Positions 9,361 through 18,259 of a DNA stretch of 64,000 bases are shown here, one piece after another. Under the pieces are notes generated by a model. It was not told the DNA's origin. It saw nothing but the letters and a program-made list of their open reading frames with translations, and searched no databases. The DNA is from Rubritalea tangerina (GTDB lineage Bacteria > Verrucomicrobiota > Verrucomicrobiia > Verrucomicrobiales > Akkermansiaceae). The DNA is taken from the NCBI RefSeq assembly GCF_042683245.1, contig NZ_JBHUJB010000089.1:85496-149495 (forward strand), read 5' to 3'. The number at the start of each line of letters is the position of its first letter. The first letter of the stretch is position 1. The position numbers were made by a program, and so were the translations under genes.

Positions 9361-9494
9361 GGTGGGTGTGCGCGTTGTTTATTAAATTTGAGTGAGTTTA
9401 AACCAGAAGATACGATGGTGGGTAGCGGTGAGATTCAACATCTTACTATGTAAAACACACATTAAGATCTGTCGAAGCTATTTGATCTATCGGG

Positions 9495-9523
9495 TTGACG
9501 CTAGGTTGCCTGTTGGTTTTACT
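9495..9523 (+). promoter_or_regulatory. predicted sigma-70 promoter of the AraC-type gene
   Basis: TTGACG (9495-9500) and TTTACT (9518-9523) are separated by 17 bp. The expected start of transcription, about 9530, would leave only about two nucleotides before the ATG at 9532, so the message may be leaderless. Confidence 0.45.
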
Positions 9524-9531
9524 ACACGAGT

Positions 9532-10407
9532 ATGGCTTCTTCCAAACCAACGCGCAACTATCGGGAATTCGGCTCAGGGACGCAGATTAGTGTGGTTAGG
9601 GCATCGGAATCGGACTCAAGGGAATGGCTGGAGGAGGCCCCGGTATGCCAAGCATTGGGGAAATATAATATATTGCACGCAGCTGTAATTAAAGCTGGGG
9701 AAGGCTTGAAGGTTTCGAGGGTGGAGCAATCAGGGACATTTATGATGGCGTGTTTGGAAGGGGAGGGGCAGGTTTTAGCTGATGGTAGGTGGCAGACGAT
9801 ACGCGTTGGTCAGGCTTGTTTATTACCGCCCTTTGTGACGAATGCATTCAAGAAGATAGAAGGTAAGCCTTGGAGGTTTTGTTGGGTTCGCTACATTGAA
9901 TCTAAAGAGAGTAATCCCATTGTTTCAGAGATCTCGCCAGTGGTTGGATCATTTCATGGTTGGTCGCTGGCAAGGGCGATCCAGGGTTTGATAGAAGAAA
10001 CCGAGAGTGTTGGGGGGCAGGCGGCGACGCACCACTGGATCGAGTTAATGCATGGTTATGTGATGAGTTTTGCGCAGCCACACCAATCGGATAACCGTTT
10101 GTGGAAGTTATGGAATGTGGTAGAGCAAAATCTAGAGCAAGACTGGACGCTTCAAAGTCTGTCGCAGCTGGCTTGCTTAAGTGAAGAACATCTTCGTAGG
10201 CTCTGTAAAAAACAACTTGGGCGTAGTCCTGTGCAGCATCTAACATTTTTACGCATGCAGAAGGCGTGTTCCTTGCTTGCGACAACAGAGGATAAGATTG
10301 AGGTGATCGCGAAAGCGGTAGGGTATCGGTCCGCCTTCCACTTTTCGAATGTCTTCAGTAAGTGGGTAGGCTGTAGGCCCAGTGAGCACCGCAAGGCCTC
10401 TTATTAG
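9532..10407 (+). CDS. AraC family transcriptional regulator
   Basis: A 291-aa regulator with an N-terminal cupin-like effector domain (about residues 40-130) and a C-terminal AraC double helix-turn-helix (about 185-291). The second helix-turn-helix has the family signature region AVGYRSAFHFSNVFSKWVG followed by PSEHR. It is divergent from the UPF0261 gene and probably controls it and/or itself; the effector is unknown, though cupin-type AraC proteins usually sense sugars or other small metabolites. No other methionine near the N-terminus offers a better start. A 10-bp hairpin follows the gene. Confidence 0.9.
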   Translation: MASSKPTRNYREFGSGTQISVVRASESDSREWLEEAPVCQALGKYNILHAAVIKAGEGLKVSRVEQSGTFMMACLEGEGQVLADGRWQTIRVGQACLLPPFVTNAFKKIEGKPWRFCWVRYIESKESNPIVSEISPVVGSFHGWSLARAIQGLIEETESVGGQAATHHWIELMHGYVMSFAQPHQSDNRLWKLWNVVEQNLEQDWTLQSLSQLACLSEEHLRRLCKKQLGRSPVQHLTFLRMQKACSLLATTEDKIEVIAKAVGYRSAFHFSNVFSKWVGCRPSEHRKASY

Positions 10408-10415
10408 TGGAAGGT

Positions 10416-10444
10416 GAGTCCAGCGGTTTATGATCGCTGGACTC
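10416..10444. terminator. hairpin between convergent genes
   Basis: A perfect 10-bp stem (10416-10425 with 10435-10444) with a 9-nt loop lies between the AraC gene and the C25 protease gene, which converge. No T run flanks it in either direction, so it may be a weak or Rho-assisted terminator or an mRNA 3-prime stabiliser. Confidence 0.45.
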
Positions 10445-10462
10445 AGTGAGAGTTGGTGAAGT

Positions 10463-13400
10463 TTATTGAACTTCAATGTTAAACTCAGCGACCTGAGTGG
10501 TGCCGTCAGGGGCTGTGACTTTGACTTTGAAGGTGTTTGTTCCTTTATCTGCAGGTGTCGGTCCGTAGTTTGTGAATAGGAGGCCGTCTGGGTAGATACG
10601 CAACCATTCAGGGCCGCTCATTTTGCTGAATGTCAGCTTACGTGCGAGCTCTCTATCAGCACCATTGATGAATGGGTTGAGTCGTTTGTTATATCCGGAG
10701 ACTCCGACGGGTGAGGCTGGTAGTTTGATTTCTTTGATGGTGAAGTCCTGAGGTTTGATATTGCTATCGGTGGTGAAGCTCCGGGTGATAGATGATGTGC
10801 GGAAGCTGCTACCTACTGGGTGGTTCACACGCCAATAGTAGCGGGTATTATTTTTCAGGCCACTGACCTTAGCTCCTTGCTTAGCTTTTTTTGTAATGAG
10901 AACTCTACGGAAGTTGGGGTCGGTACTGACTTCTAATTTTGCATTATGTTTACTGGAGTTGTTCCAGCTCAGCACGACGTTAGAGGGATTAATCTTCGTG
11001 TTTTCGATGGGCATGGTTGGTGCTACGAAATTTTGTCGTTGTACTAGGCCGAGCTCGCTATTGCTGAGTGGGTAGTTATAGACGCTGAGTTCATCTAATG
11101 CGAAGCTCGTACCATTGCGGGGGGTGAGTTCGAATTGTTTGGAATCGAAGCTAATCGTATCAGCATAGTTGAGTTGGTGGCTACGTGATTCGCCGTCGAC
11201 GAAGATGGTGAGTGTTTGATTTGGGCGGTCGAAAACGACGGCAACATGTTGCCATTTGTCGGGGGTGTAGGCTGGGCCGTCGTAGATTTTCGCACCTGGG
11301 TTTGGTCCATAGACCCAACCGGCAGGCCGCTTCCAGACTTTGACTTTACCGTCATTAAGGAGGAATGAGATTGGCCCAGTGCGCATCAGGTCGTAGTTGC
11401 CAGGGGATTGAATTTTTTGGAAGTAGCTGACGGTGTAGCTTTTTCTATTGCCCCAGTGTGGAGTCTTGAGTTGGGCCTTGAATTGGGTGACGTTGGTGGC
11501 TGAGCCTGAGACGCCTTTAGTGAGGGATTGCTCCGTTGGGATCTTGGCGGGTTTTCTATCCTTATCGATAAAGCCGACTGGGCTGTCGAAGTTATTGGCA
11601 TAGACTTGTGACTTTTCAATGATGTCAGCGATCAAGGTGACCTGCTTTTTTTCAGAGGGGGAAGCGATTTGCATGAGGAACTCGTGGCTTCCAGTACTTA
11701 ATTTTTCGGGAGCATCGATGGAGAGTTTAAAGCGTTTGAAGTCACCGGGTTTGAGCTCACATGACTTTATATCAGCTTTGAGTCCTGGGACGGTTTTGAT
11801 GGTGTAGCGCTGGGTGGTGGGTCCATTATTTTGCACCTCATAATCAACACTGGGGAGGGATGGGTCACCCTGGATGGCTGTGAGGCGGATAGGGAATGCG
11901 GGGGAGACTGATAGTGTTTCACCAGTTGTTTCTGGCATAGGCACAATGGATGGGTCACCGAGGAGGTTGATGAGGAAGTTCGTTCCGCCAATGGTGGTGC
12001 CTCGGGTTTGGTCGGCGCGGGTGGTCCAGAGTGTTTCACCGGTGCTCATGCCAAAGAAGAGGCGAGGGTAGTACTTTGTGTGTTTGGCCCAGCCGTGTTG
12101 TTTACAGGCCCAGACTGAACGGGTCCCGGCGTAGACGGCGACTCCGTTATTACGGAGGAGGGCGAATGAGACATTTTCCGGAAATTCCGGGCTAGCCACG
12201 TCACATCCACCGAGGGCATAGACAGCAGGCACTTCATCTGACAATTGCCCGGATCCGCCAGTGGACATCATTCCAATTCCCCAGGGGGAGCCGTGCTCTT
12301 GGTAGTAGACGAATCCATACTTCCCGGCATTTTGTTCGCGGATAGTTTCGTGTTGACGGTAATGGTCGATATCCGGGCTATAGATAAGGTTGGGGCTGTG
12401 CGTGTGGCGGGTGAGCTGGGCTCCGTTATGACTGAGGTACTCGTAGTAGAAGTTCTGTGTGCGCTCGAAGGTGTCTCCAGCATAGTAAATGTTGTGGCGC
12501 CAGGCGAGGTCACCGGCTTGGTTCTCGTATCGGATTACGCGTTCTAAGATGGCATCGACGTGCTTGGCATTACCGATGGCTGCGTCCACGCCGTAAAATG
12601 GGATGCGACCAACAAAGACATCAGGTTCGCCATTGATTCCACCTTCACCGTAGTCACCGTCATCGGCAAAGATGCCATTATTGTTTTTATCCCAATCTCC
12701 GCTGAGGTCGACGTAGTAGTAGTCTGTGGGCCAGAGTTTATCTCCGACTAGCTTATAGGGGGTGTCACCAAGTTTTGGGTGAGGGTTTCCTAGGAACAGG
12801 ATATAGAGGAGGTTTCTTTGGGTGTGATTCTTTTGGAGCCAAGCGCGGATATTTTTTGCGGCATCTTGCCCGGTGCCGCCGCCAAAATCTTTTTCGGTGA
12901 TGACTTGAATGTCAAAGCCACGTGCTAGTTTGTGACGGATGAAGGCATCGAGGCTAGTGAGGGATTTGCGTTTTTCTTCGCTGGTGATGATGAGGTAGCC
13001 ATTTTGGCCACTTTTTATTTTTTGTGGGATAGTGGTGCGGATATCGTAATGGCCGCCGGCGACCTTTTCCATCTTCCTAACAATTTCTGGATGGATTTTG
13101 CTGAGGTCTGGTTCGGTAAGTGTGATTGGAGCGGGGGTGGTTTGTGATTGGTAGTTTGCCAGCTGGGATGTGGGGATGAGATCGACCGCTAGGATTTCTC
13201 TGAGGGCTTCCTCAGGGGCTTGGATAGTGAGTTGGTAGCGGGTAGCACGCGTTGATTTGAGTGGGGTGGCGAATTGTCCGTCAGAGATCTTGTATTTTTT
13301 GAAATTGAAGGTGGCTGTCGCGTTGAGGTTGGAATTTGGGGATTTGAAGCGGATGACGGGGTGAAAGTGGAGTTCTTTATCGGCCCAGAGTGACCAAGAG

Positions 13401-14410
13401 AGGACGCCATTAATGAGGGTGGCATCGTAGTGGCGAAGGGAGATAACTCCGAGAGCATCGGAGAGGGCGATATGTGGTTTGCCTTTGAGCTGTTCTTCCG
13501 CCGCGAGATTTGTGACATAGTGGTTGGCATTGAGTTTGAGAGCTGCTGAGGGGTTCGGGTCGATAGAATCTGAGAGTTCTAGTTCAAAGTGTTTGAAGAA
13601 TGGTAACCAGCCGGTTGGTTCTCTCCGAGCAATGACGAGGAAGTCGGCGTCCTGAGGCTTTTTCAGGTCGATACTGAAGTGGTAGGGGAACTTCCGTCCA
13701 TCGGCGGGTCTCCAGAAGCGGCCGTTGTTGCCATTGAGCATCATGGAGGCGGGGTCTTGCCCGTAGTAAGGGTGAAGATTTCCCTCGGTGGCGAAGCTGT
13801 AGTTTTGATGCGGGAGGATTTCTCCGTTTGCTTTGGCAAAGTAGATGCCAGAGATGTGTGAGCGACCGATGGTATCTCCGCTGATGACGTTGTTATCTAA
13901 CAATGTCATATGGAGGAAGCGTCCTTTGAGCCCTTGGAGTGGGATGATGGCGGCATGGCCATGTTTGAGGTTATCTAGGATTTTTTTGCCGGGAGCAGTG
14001 GCGAGTGCTTGCTTTCTGTGGGCGGCAAGGACCTCTGAGCTGATTCGTTGCCCCTTTTGTAGTGAGTGGGGGATAGCGGCGCCGAGTGCGTCTGATGTAT
14101 ACGCTGGGTAGTAGATGGGGTGCTGTGACTCTTTAGTTTTAGTTGGTAGAGTTTGTTGCTGGGTTGCTGGTGGCGCATTTTTGGACGCTATAGGAAGGGC
14201 AATGGATGACGGCTGAGGTGTAGGTTTTGAGGAGGGCGTCTCTTCCTTTGTAGCGGGCGGCCCACTTTCTTTAAGCCCGGGTTCATTAGCTGGAGTTGGG
14301 GACTCGGCAGATACCTGCTCAGGGTGGACAGGTTTGATAAAGGTGGGGGCAAGGTAATATCCGGCGCAAACGCAGAGCGCCAAGGTGGCCATTTGGGTAC
14401 TAAGCTTCAT
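10463..14410 (-). CDS. secreted C25 (gingipain-like) cysteine protease with LamG and Fn3-like domains
   Basis: A 1315-aa exported multidomain protein. A signal anchor (about residues 1-22) leads into a Pro/Ser/Thr-rich linker (30-100) and a region of about 350 residues without a recognised fold. A Peptidase C25 domain follows (about 465-780), with the expected catalytic pair H706 in QEHGSPWG and C736 in GGCDVA, 30 residues apart as in gingipains. Next come an Ig-like stretch, a LamG/concanavalin-like domain (about 965-1120), an Fn3-like domain (about 1125-1210) and a terminal Ig-like domain. No type IX sorting domain or PEP-CTERM tail was seen, so the secretion route past the inner membrane is unclear. 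Likely roles are extracellular protein or glycoprotein breakdown or processing of surface proteins. Confidence 0.85.
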   Translation of the reverse strand: MKLSTQMATLALCVCAGYYLAPTFIKPVHPEQVSAESPTPANEPGLKESGPPATKEETPSSKPTPQPSSIALPIASKNAPPATQQQTLPTKTKESQHPIYYPAYTSDALGAAIPHSLQKGQRISSEVLAAHRKQALATAPGKKILDNLKHGHAAIIPLQGLKGRFLHMTLLDNNVISGDTIGRSHISGIYFAKANGEILPHQNYSFATEGNLHPYYGQDPASMMLNGNNGRFWRPADGRKFPYHFSIDLKKPQDADFLVIARREPTGWLPFFKHFELELSDSIDPNPSAALKLNANHYVTNLAAEEQLKGKPHIALSDALGVISLRHYDATLINGVLSWSLWADKELHFHPVIRFKSPNSNLNATATFNFKKYKISDGQFATPLKSTRATRYQLTIQAPEEALREILAVDLIPTSQLANYQSQTTPAPITLTEPDLSKIHPEIVRKMEKVAGGHYDIRTTIPQKIKSGQNGYLIITSEEKRKSLTSLDAFIRHKLARGFDIQVITEKDFGGGTGQDAAKNIRAWLQKNHTQRNLLYILFLGNPHPKLGDTPYKLVGDKLWPTDYYYVDLSGDWDKNNNGIFADDGDYGEGGINGEPDVFVGRIPFYGVDAAIGNAKHVDAILERVIRYENQAGDLAWRHNIYYAGDTFERTQNFYYEYLSHNGAQLTRHTHSPNLIYSPDIDHYRQHETIREQNAGKYGFVYYQEHGSPWGIGMMSTGGSGQLSDEVPAVYALGGCDVASPEFPENVSFALLRNNGVAVYAGTRSVWACKQHGWAKHTKYYPRLFFGMSTGETLWTTRADQTRGTTIGGTNFLINLLGDPSIVPMPETTGETLSVSPAFPIRLTAIQGDPSLPSVDYEVQNNGPTTQRYTIKTVPGLKADIKSCELKPGDFKRFKLSIDAPEKLSTGSHEFLMQIASPSEKKQVTLIADIIEKSQVYANNFDSPVGFIDKDRKPAKIPTEQSLTKGVSGSATNVTQFKAQLKTPHWGNRKSYTVSYFQKIQSPGNYDLMRTGPISFLLNDGKVKVWKRPAGWVYGPNPGAKIYDGPAYTPDKWQHVAVVFDRPNQTLTIFVDGESRSHQLNYADTISFDSKQFELTPRNGTSFALDELSVYNYPLSNSELGLVQRQNFVAPTMPIENTKINPSNVVLSWNNSSKHNAKLEVSTDPNFRRVLITKKAKQGAKVSGLKNNTRYYWRVNHPVGSSFRTSSITRSFTTDSNIKPQDFTIKEIKLPASPVGVSGYNKRLNPFINGADRELARKLTFSKMSGPEWLRIYPDGLLFTNYGPTPADKGTNTFKVKVTAPDGTTQVAEFNIEVQ

Positions 14411-14621
14411 AATAGGTGTGTGGTAGCGTTCTTACTAGGTGTGTAAGGTTGGATCGTTTCAATCGCCGCTAAGTAACGGCAAAAGTCTCCGATATATTAC
14501 ACCTGTTTATGGTTTCTTCCAAAAGAGCTTGCGCGATCGTAAATCCGGGTGTTTACTCCCGCATCGGTAAACATAATAATACTTAGCAACTTTGTAAGGT
14601 ATTTACCACTCTATCACGATC
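14411..14621. other. leader and promoter region of the cys cluster
   Basis: Region of 211 bp between divergent C25 protease and cysJ. Besides the promoter-like element listed separately, two mutually exclusive pairings are possible near 14545-14573 (CGGG with CCCG, and GTTTAC with GTAAAC), which could form alternative structures in a long leader. No known riboswitch consensus was recognised. Confidence 0.4.
14529..14557 (+). promoter_or_regulatory. predicted promoter upstream of cysJ
   Basis: TTGCGC (14529-14534) and TTTACT (14552-14557) are spaced by 17 bp. The 15 bases at 14521-14535, including the -35 element, recur exactly in the promoter at the right edge of the window (63958-63972), which supports a functional element. 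Confidence 0.45.
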
Positions 14622-16394
14622 ATGATACCATCTCACGCACCATTCGACCAGAATCAGCGCGCGGCACTCGAGGCGCTGGTTAAGACGTTTTCGCCTGAGC
14701 AGCGCGCGTGGCTCAGCGGTTTTTTAGCTGCGCCTGCAGCGGGTGGCTCAGTGGCAGCTGCGCCAGCGGCAAGCAAGCCATTGACGATTCTTTACGGTAC
14801 TGAATCCGGCAACTCTGAGTCCCTTGCTGATAAGACAGTGAAGGAAGCAAAGAAGAAGGGGTTCAAAGCTGTCATGAAGAATCTGGCTGACATTTCCGTC
14901 AAGGACATCGCTAAGTTTGAGCACATTGGTCTTATCGTTTCCACTTGGGGCGACGGTGAACCACCCGAGGCCATTGAGTCATTCCACAAAGAATTCATGA
15001 CAGCGGGTGTCAATCTTAAGGGTGTGAAGTTTTCAGTGTGCGCGCTAGGGGACACCTCCTACGACAAGTTCTGCCAGACGGGTAAAGATTTTGATGTTCA
15101 GCTTGAGAAATTAGGTGCGGAGCGTGTTGCGGAGCGCGTTGATTGCGACGTGGACTTTGATGAAGCCTACGCGACATGGAAGGATGCGCTTTTTGCTGCT
15201 TTAGGTTCTGCTGAGACAGGGGCTGCACCGCAGATTGACCTAGCAGCCTTCGGAGCAGCTCCAGCCGTTGAGTATGGTCGTAAGAATCCATTCCCGGCAG
15301 AAGTGATTGAAAACTTGGTGCTCAATGGAGAAGGTTCAGCTAAGGAAACTATCCACCTCGAGCTCGATCTCGAAGGTTCCGGTCTCGACTACGAAGCAGG
15401 TGATGCTCTTGCTGTAGTGCCAGTCAACGCAGCTGACGTGGTAGAAGCATTCCTCGCAGCATCAGGCCTTACAGGTTCTGAGCAGGTTGAACTTAAGGGC
15501 GAAGACAAGTGTGACCTCAAGGAAGCGCTTACCTACAAACTCGATATCACAGGGCTATCCCGCGCTGTGGCGAAAAAGTACTTCGAACTCTGCAAGTCCG
15601 ACGAACTCGGCACGCTTGTGAGTGACGAGAAGAAGGCTGAATTTAAAGATTGGGCATGGGGCCGTGAGATCGTTGATCTCCTCGAACTCTTCCCAGTGCA
15701 GAAGCTTTCCGCTCAGGCACTTGTGAGCATTCTTCGTAAGCTTCCTCCACGTCTCTACTCTATCGCTTCCAGCCCGAAGGCTCATCCAGGTGAGGTGCAC
15801 CTTACTGTCGCAGCAGTGCGTTATGAAGGTCACGGCAAGCAGCGCAAGGGTGTCGCTTCCACTTACATCGCTGACGAAGCGAAGACAGGTGAGAAGGTAC
15901 AGGTTTACGTGCACAAGAATAAGAACTTCCGTCTTCCTGAAGACACGAACAAGCCAGTGATCATGGTTGGTCCAGGTACGGGTATCGCACCATTCCGTGC
16001 CTTCATCGAAGAGCGTGGCGAAACTGAAGCAAAGGGCGAAACATGGCTCTTCTTCGGCGACCAACGCTACACTTACGATTTCCTCTACCAGCTTGAACTT
16101 CAGGACCACCTCAAGTCAGGCGCTCTCAGCAAGCTCGACGTAGCATTCTCTCGCGACCAGCCAGAGAAAGTTTACGTGCAGGACAAGATGCTTGCGCAAG
16201 GTGAAGAAATTTACAAATGGCTCGAAGCTGGTGCGTACTTCTACGTCTGTGGTGACGCAGAACGCATGGCGAAGGACGTGAACCAAGCCCTGATCGATAT
16301 CGTTGCCCAGCACGGTGGCAAGTCAGCCGATGACGCAGCTGCGTACATCGAATCCCTTAAGAAGGAGAAGCGTTACCAGCGTGACGTCTACTAA
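14622..16394 (+). CDS. cysJ: assimilatory sulfite reductase flavoprotein, alpha subunit
   Basis: NADPH-dependent diflavin reductase that passes electrons through FAD and FMN to the CysI hemoprotein for reduction of sulfite to sulfide. The 590-aa protein has a short N-terminal segment like that of E. coli CysJ, a flavodoxin domain (about residues 52-190, FMN loop TESGNSES), a connecting/FAD domain (about 215-430, RLYSIASS) and an NADPH domain (about 440-590, GPGTGIAPFR and the C-terminal aromatic RDVY). It is first in a cysJ-cysI-cysH cluster, 36 nt before cysI. Codons are strongly biased toward C-ending forms compared with most genes here, which suggests high expression. Confidence 0.96.
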   Translation: MIPSHAPFDQNQRAALEALVKTFSPEQRAWLSGFLAAPAAGGSVAAAPAASKPLTILYGTESGNSESLADKTVKEAKKKGFKAVMKNLADISVKDIAKFEHIGLIVSTWGDGEPPEAIESFHKEFMTAGVNLKGVKFSVCALGDTSYDKFCQTGKDFDVQLEKLGAERVAERVDCDVDFDEAYATWKDALFAALGSAETGAAPQIDLAAFGAAPAVEYGRKNPFPAEVIENLVLNGEGSAKETIHLELDLEGSGLDYEAGDALAVVPVNAADVVEAFLAASGLTGSEQVELKGEDKCDLKEALTYKLDITGLSRAVAKKYFELCKSDELGTLVSDEKKAEFKDWAWGREIVDLLELFPVQKLSAQALVSILRKLPPRLYSIASSPKAHPGEVHLTVAAVRYEGHGKQRKGVASTYIADEAKTGEKVQVYVHKNKNFRLPEDTNKPVIMVGPGTGIAPFRAFIEERGETEAKGETWLFFGDQRYTYDFLYQLELQDHLKSGALSKLDVAFSRDQPEKVYVQDKMLAQGEEIYKWLEAGAYFYVCGDAERMAKDVNQALIDIVAQHGGKSADDAAAYIESLKKEKRYQRDVY

Positions 16395-16430
16395 TCTCTC
16401 ATTTTACCAATCTCAACTCACACAAATTTT

Positions 16431-18152
16431 ATGAGCGAAGAACAAAAACTATCAGCAAACGAATACCTCAAGGTGGAGTCTAACTACCTTCGTGGCACCC
16501 TAGCTGAAGAACTCGCTGACGATTCAACAGGCGGTATCTCTGAAGGTTCCGCACAGATGGTGAAATTCCATGGTTGCTACGTTCAGGACGACCGTGACCT
16601 CCGTGCAAACCGCCGTAAGCACAAGCTCGAGAAAGCATACAGCTTCCTCATGCGAGTTCGCCTTCCGGGTGGAGTCGTGACACCCAAGCAATGGCTCCAG
16701 ATGGACTGGATCTCTGAGAACTTTGCTAACAACACACTTAAGCTCACTACTCGTCAGGCATTCCAGCTTCACGGTGTGATCAAGTCCCAGCTCAAGCGCA
16801 CCGTTCAGGAAATGGACAAGGTTGCTCTCGACTGTATCGCAGCATGTGGCGATGTGAACCGTAACGTCATGTGTAACCCGAACCCACACCTCAGTAAGTC
16901 TCACGCTGAGATGGTTCAGCAGGCAAAAGACATTTCTGAGCACCTCCTTCCACAAGGTGGCGCGTATCACGAAATTTTCCTCGACCAGGAAAAGGTGATC
17001 TCTTCCGAGGAAGTGGTAGAGCCAATCTACGGCAAGACTTACCTTCCACGTAAGTTCAAGATTGCGATCGTGATCCCACCGTCAAACGACTGTGACATCC
17101 ACGCGAACGACCTTTCCTTCATCGCGATTCAAGATGGCGATAAGATCATCGGCTACAACATCGCAGTTGGTGGTGGTATGGGCATGACTCACGGTGTGGA
17201 AACTACTTACCCACGTCTCGCAGACATCATCGGTTTCTGTACTCCAGAGCAGGTGGTGGATGTGGCTGAGAAGGTGATTCTCGTGCAGCGTGACTTCGGT
17301 AATCGTTGTGACCGTAAGATGTCTCGTGTGAAGTACACCATCGACAGCCGCAGCACAGAGTGGTTTGTAGAGAAGCTCAACGAGTACCTCGGTTATGAGA
17401 TCGCTCCTGTGCGTCCATACGAGTTTACTACAAATGGTGACAACTTCGGCTGGCACGAAGACGAGACTGGCAACTGGCACCTCAACCTCTTCATTCAAGG
17501 TGGTCGCGTGGTGGATTCCCCGGCATTCCCAGTGAAGACTGGCCTTCGTGAAATTGCTAAGGTGCTCAAAGGTGAGTTTCGTCTCACAGCGAACCAGAAC
17601 CTAGCAATTTCTAACATCCCAGCTGACCAGAAGGCTGAGATCGAAGCTATTCTCGACAAGTATAACATTCTCAAGAGTCACGAGCGTTCAGCGCTACGTC
17701 TCTTCTCCATCGCTTGTGTGTCGCTTCCAACATGTGGGCTCGCACTCGCTGAGGCTGAGCGTTACCTCCCAGAGCTTATCACTGAGCTTGAAGAGGTAGT
17801 GGAAGAATGTGGCCTTCGTCACGATGCGATCACGATTCGTATGACTGGTTGTCCTAACGGCTGTGGCCGTCCGTTCCTCGCAGAGATCGGCTTCGTTGGT
17901 CGTGGTCCTGGCCGCTACAACCTCTACCTCGGTGGTGGGCACGCAGGCCAGCGTCTCAACAAGCTTTACCGTCAGGACATCCTCGGTAAGGACGCGAAAG
18001 AAGTTCTTAAACCAATCATCGAAGACTACGCGAAGAACCGCCAAGACGGTGAGCGTTTCGGTGACTTTGTGATCCGTGCTGGTTACGTTGAAGCGACAGT
18101 AAACGGTTTGGATTTCCACAAGAACATCAAGCCGGAAGCATTTCCTTCCTAA
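16431..18152 (+). CDS. cysI: assimilatory sulfite reductase hemoprotein, beta subunit
   Basis: Catalytic siroheme/[4Fe-4S] subunit that reduces sulfite by six electrons to sulfide. The 573-aa length matches enterobacterial CysI. The four cluster and siroheme ligands are present in two motifs: C429-x5-C435 (CVSLPTC) and C474-x3-C478 (CPNGC), and the sulfite/siroheme-binding arginines lie in the N-terminal repeat around LKLTTRQAFQLHG. It shares strong C-ending codon bias with cysJ. Ten nucleotides after the stop a hairpin begins, and a second follows before cysH, so cysH may be expressed at a different level from cysJI. Confidence 0.97.
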   Translation: MSEEQKLSANEYLKVESNYLRGTLAEELADDSTGGISEGSAQMVKFHGCYVQDDRDLRANRRKHKLEKAYSFLMRVRLPGGVVTPKQWLQMDWISENFANNTLKLTTRQAFQLHGVIKSQLKRTVQEMDKVALDCIAACGDVNRNVMCNPNPHLSKSHAEMVQQAKDISEHLLPQGGAYHEIFLDQEKVISSEEVVEPIYGKTYLPRKFKIAIVIPPSNDCDIHANDLSFIAIQDGDKIIGYNIAVGGGMGMTHGVETTYPRLADIIGFCTPEQVVDVAEKVILVQRDFGNRCDRKMSRVKYTIDSRSTEWFVEKLNEYLGYEIAPVRPYEFTTNGDNFGWHEDETGNWHLNLFIQGGRVVDSPAFPVKTGLREIAKVLKGEFRLTANQNLAISNIPADQKAEIEAILDKYNILKSHERSALRLFSIACVSLPTCGLALAEAERYLPELITELEEVVEECGLRHDAITIRMTGCPNGCGRPFLAEIGFVGRGPGRYNLYLGGGHAGQRLNKLYRQDILGKDAKEVLKPIIEDYAKNRQDGERFGDFVIRAGYVEATVNGLDFHKNIKPEAFPS

Positions 18153-18161
18153 TTGATACCC

Positions 18162-18182
18162 GCTCAGTCCAAGTGGCTGAGC
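18162..18182 (+). promoter_or_regulatory. hairpin 1 in the cysI-cysH gap
   Basis: GCTCAG (18162-18167) pairs with CTGAGC (18177-18182), extended by two more pairs past a bulged T to close on AAGT. It starts 10 nt after cysI and lacks a T run. Confidence 0.5.
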
Positions 18183-18205
18183 ACCCAACTATTTGAACCG
18201 TCGAT

Positions 18206-18235
18206 ACGGCATCTTTGGGAAACTGAAGATGCCGT
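18206..18235 (+). promoter_or_regulatory. hairpin 2 in the cysI-cysH gap
   Basis: A perfect 10-bp stem (18206-18215 with 18226-18235) closes a 10-nt loop 25 nt before the cysH start. No T run follows, so it is not a standard terminator. It could protect mRNA ends, mark a processing site or be a regulatory leader. Confidence 0.55.
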
Positions 18236-18259
18236 CCTCGACAAAAGACATCACTAATC

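Noticed and set aside
15555..16109. 184-codon frame opposite cysJ
   Set aside because: Antisense shadow of a strongly biased gene; no recognisable protein features.
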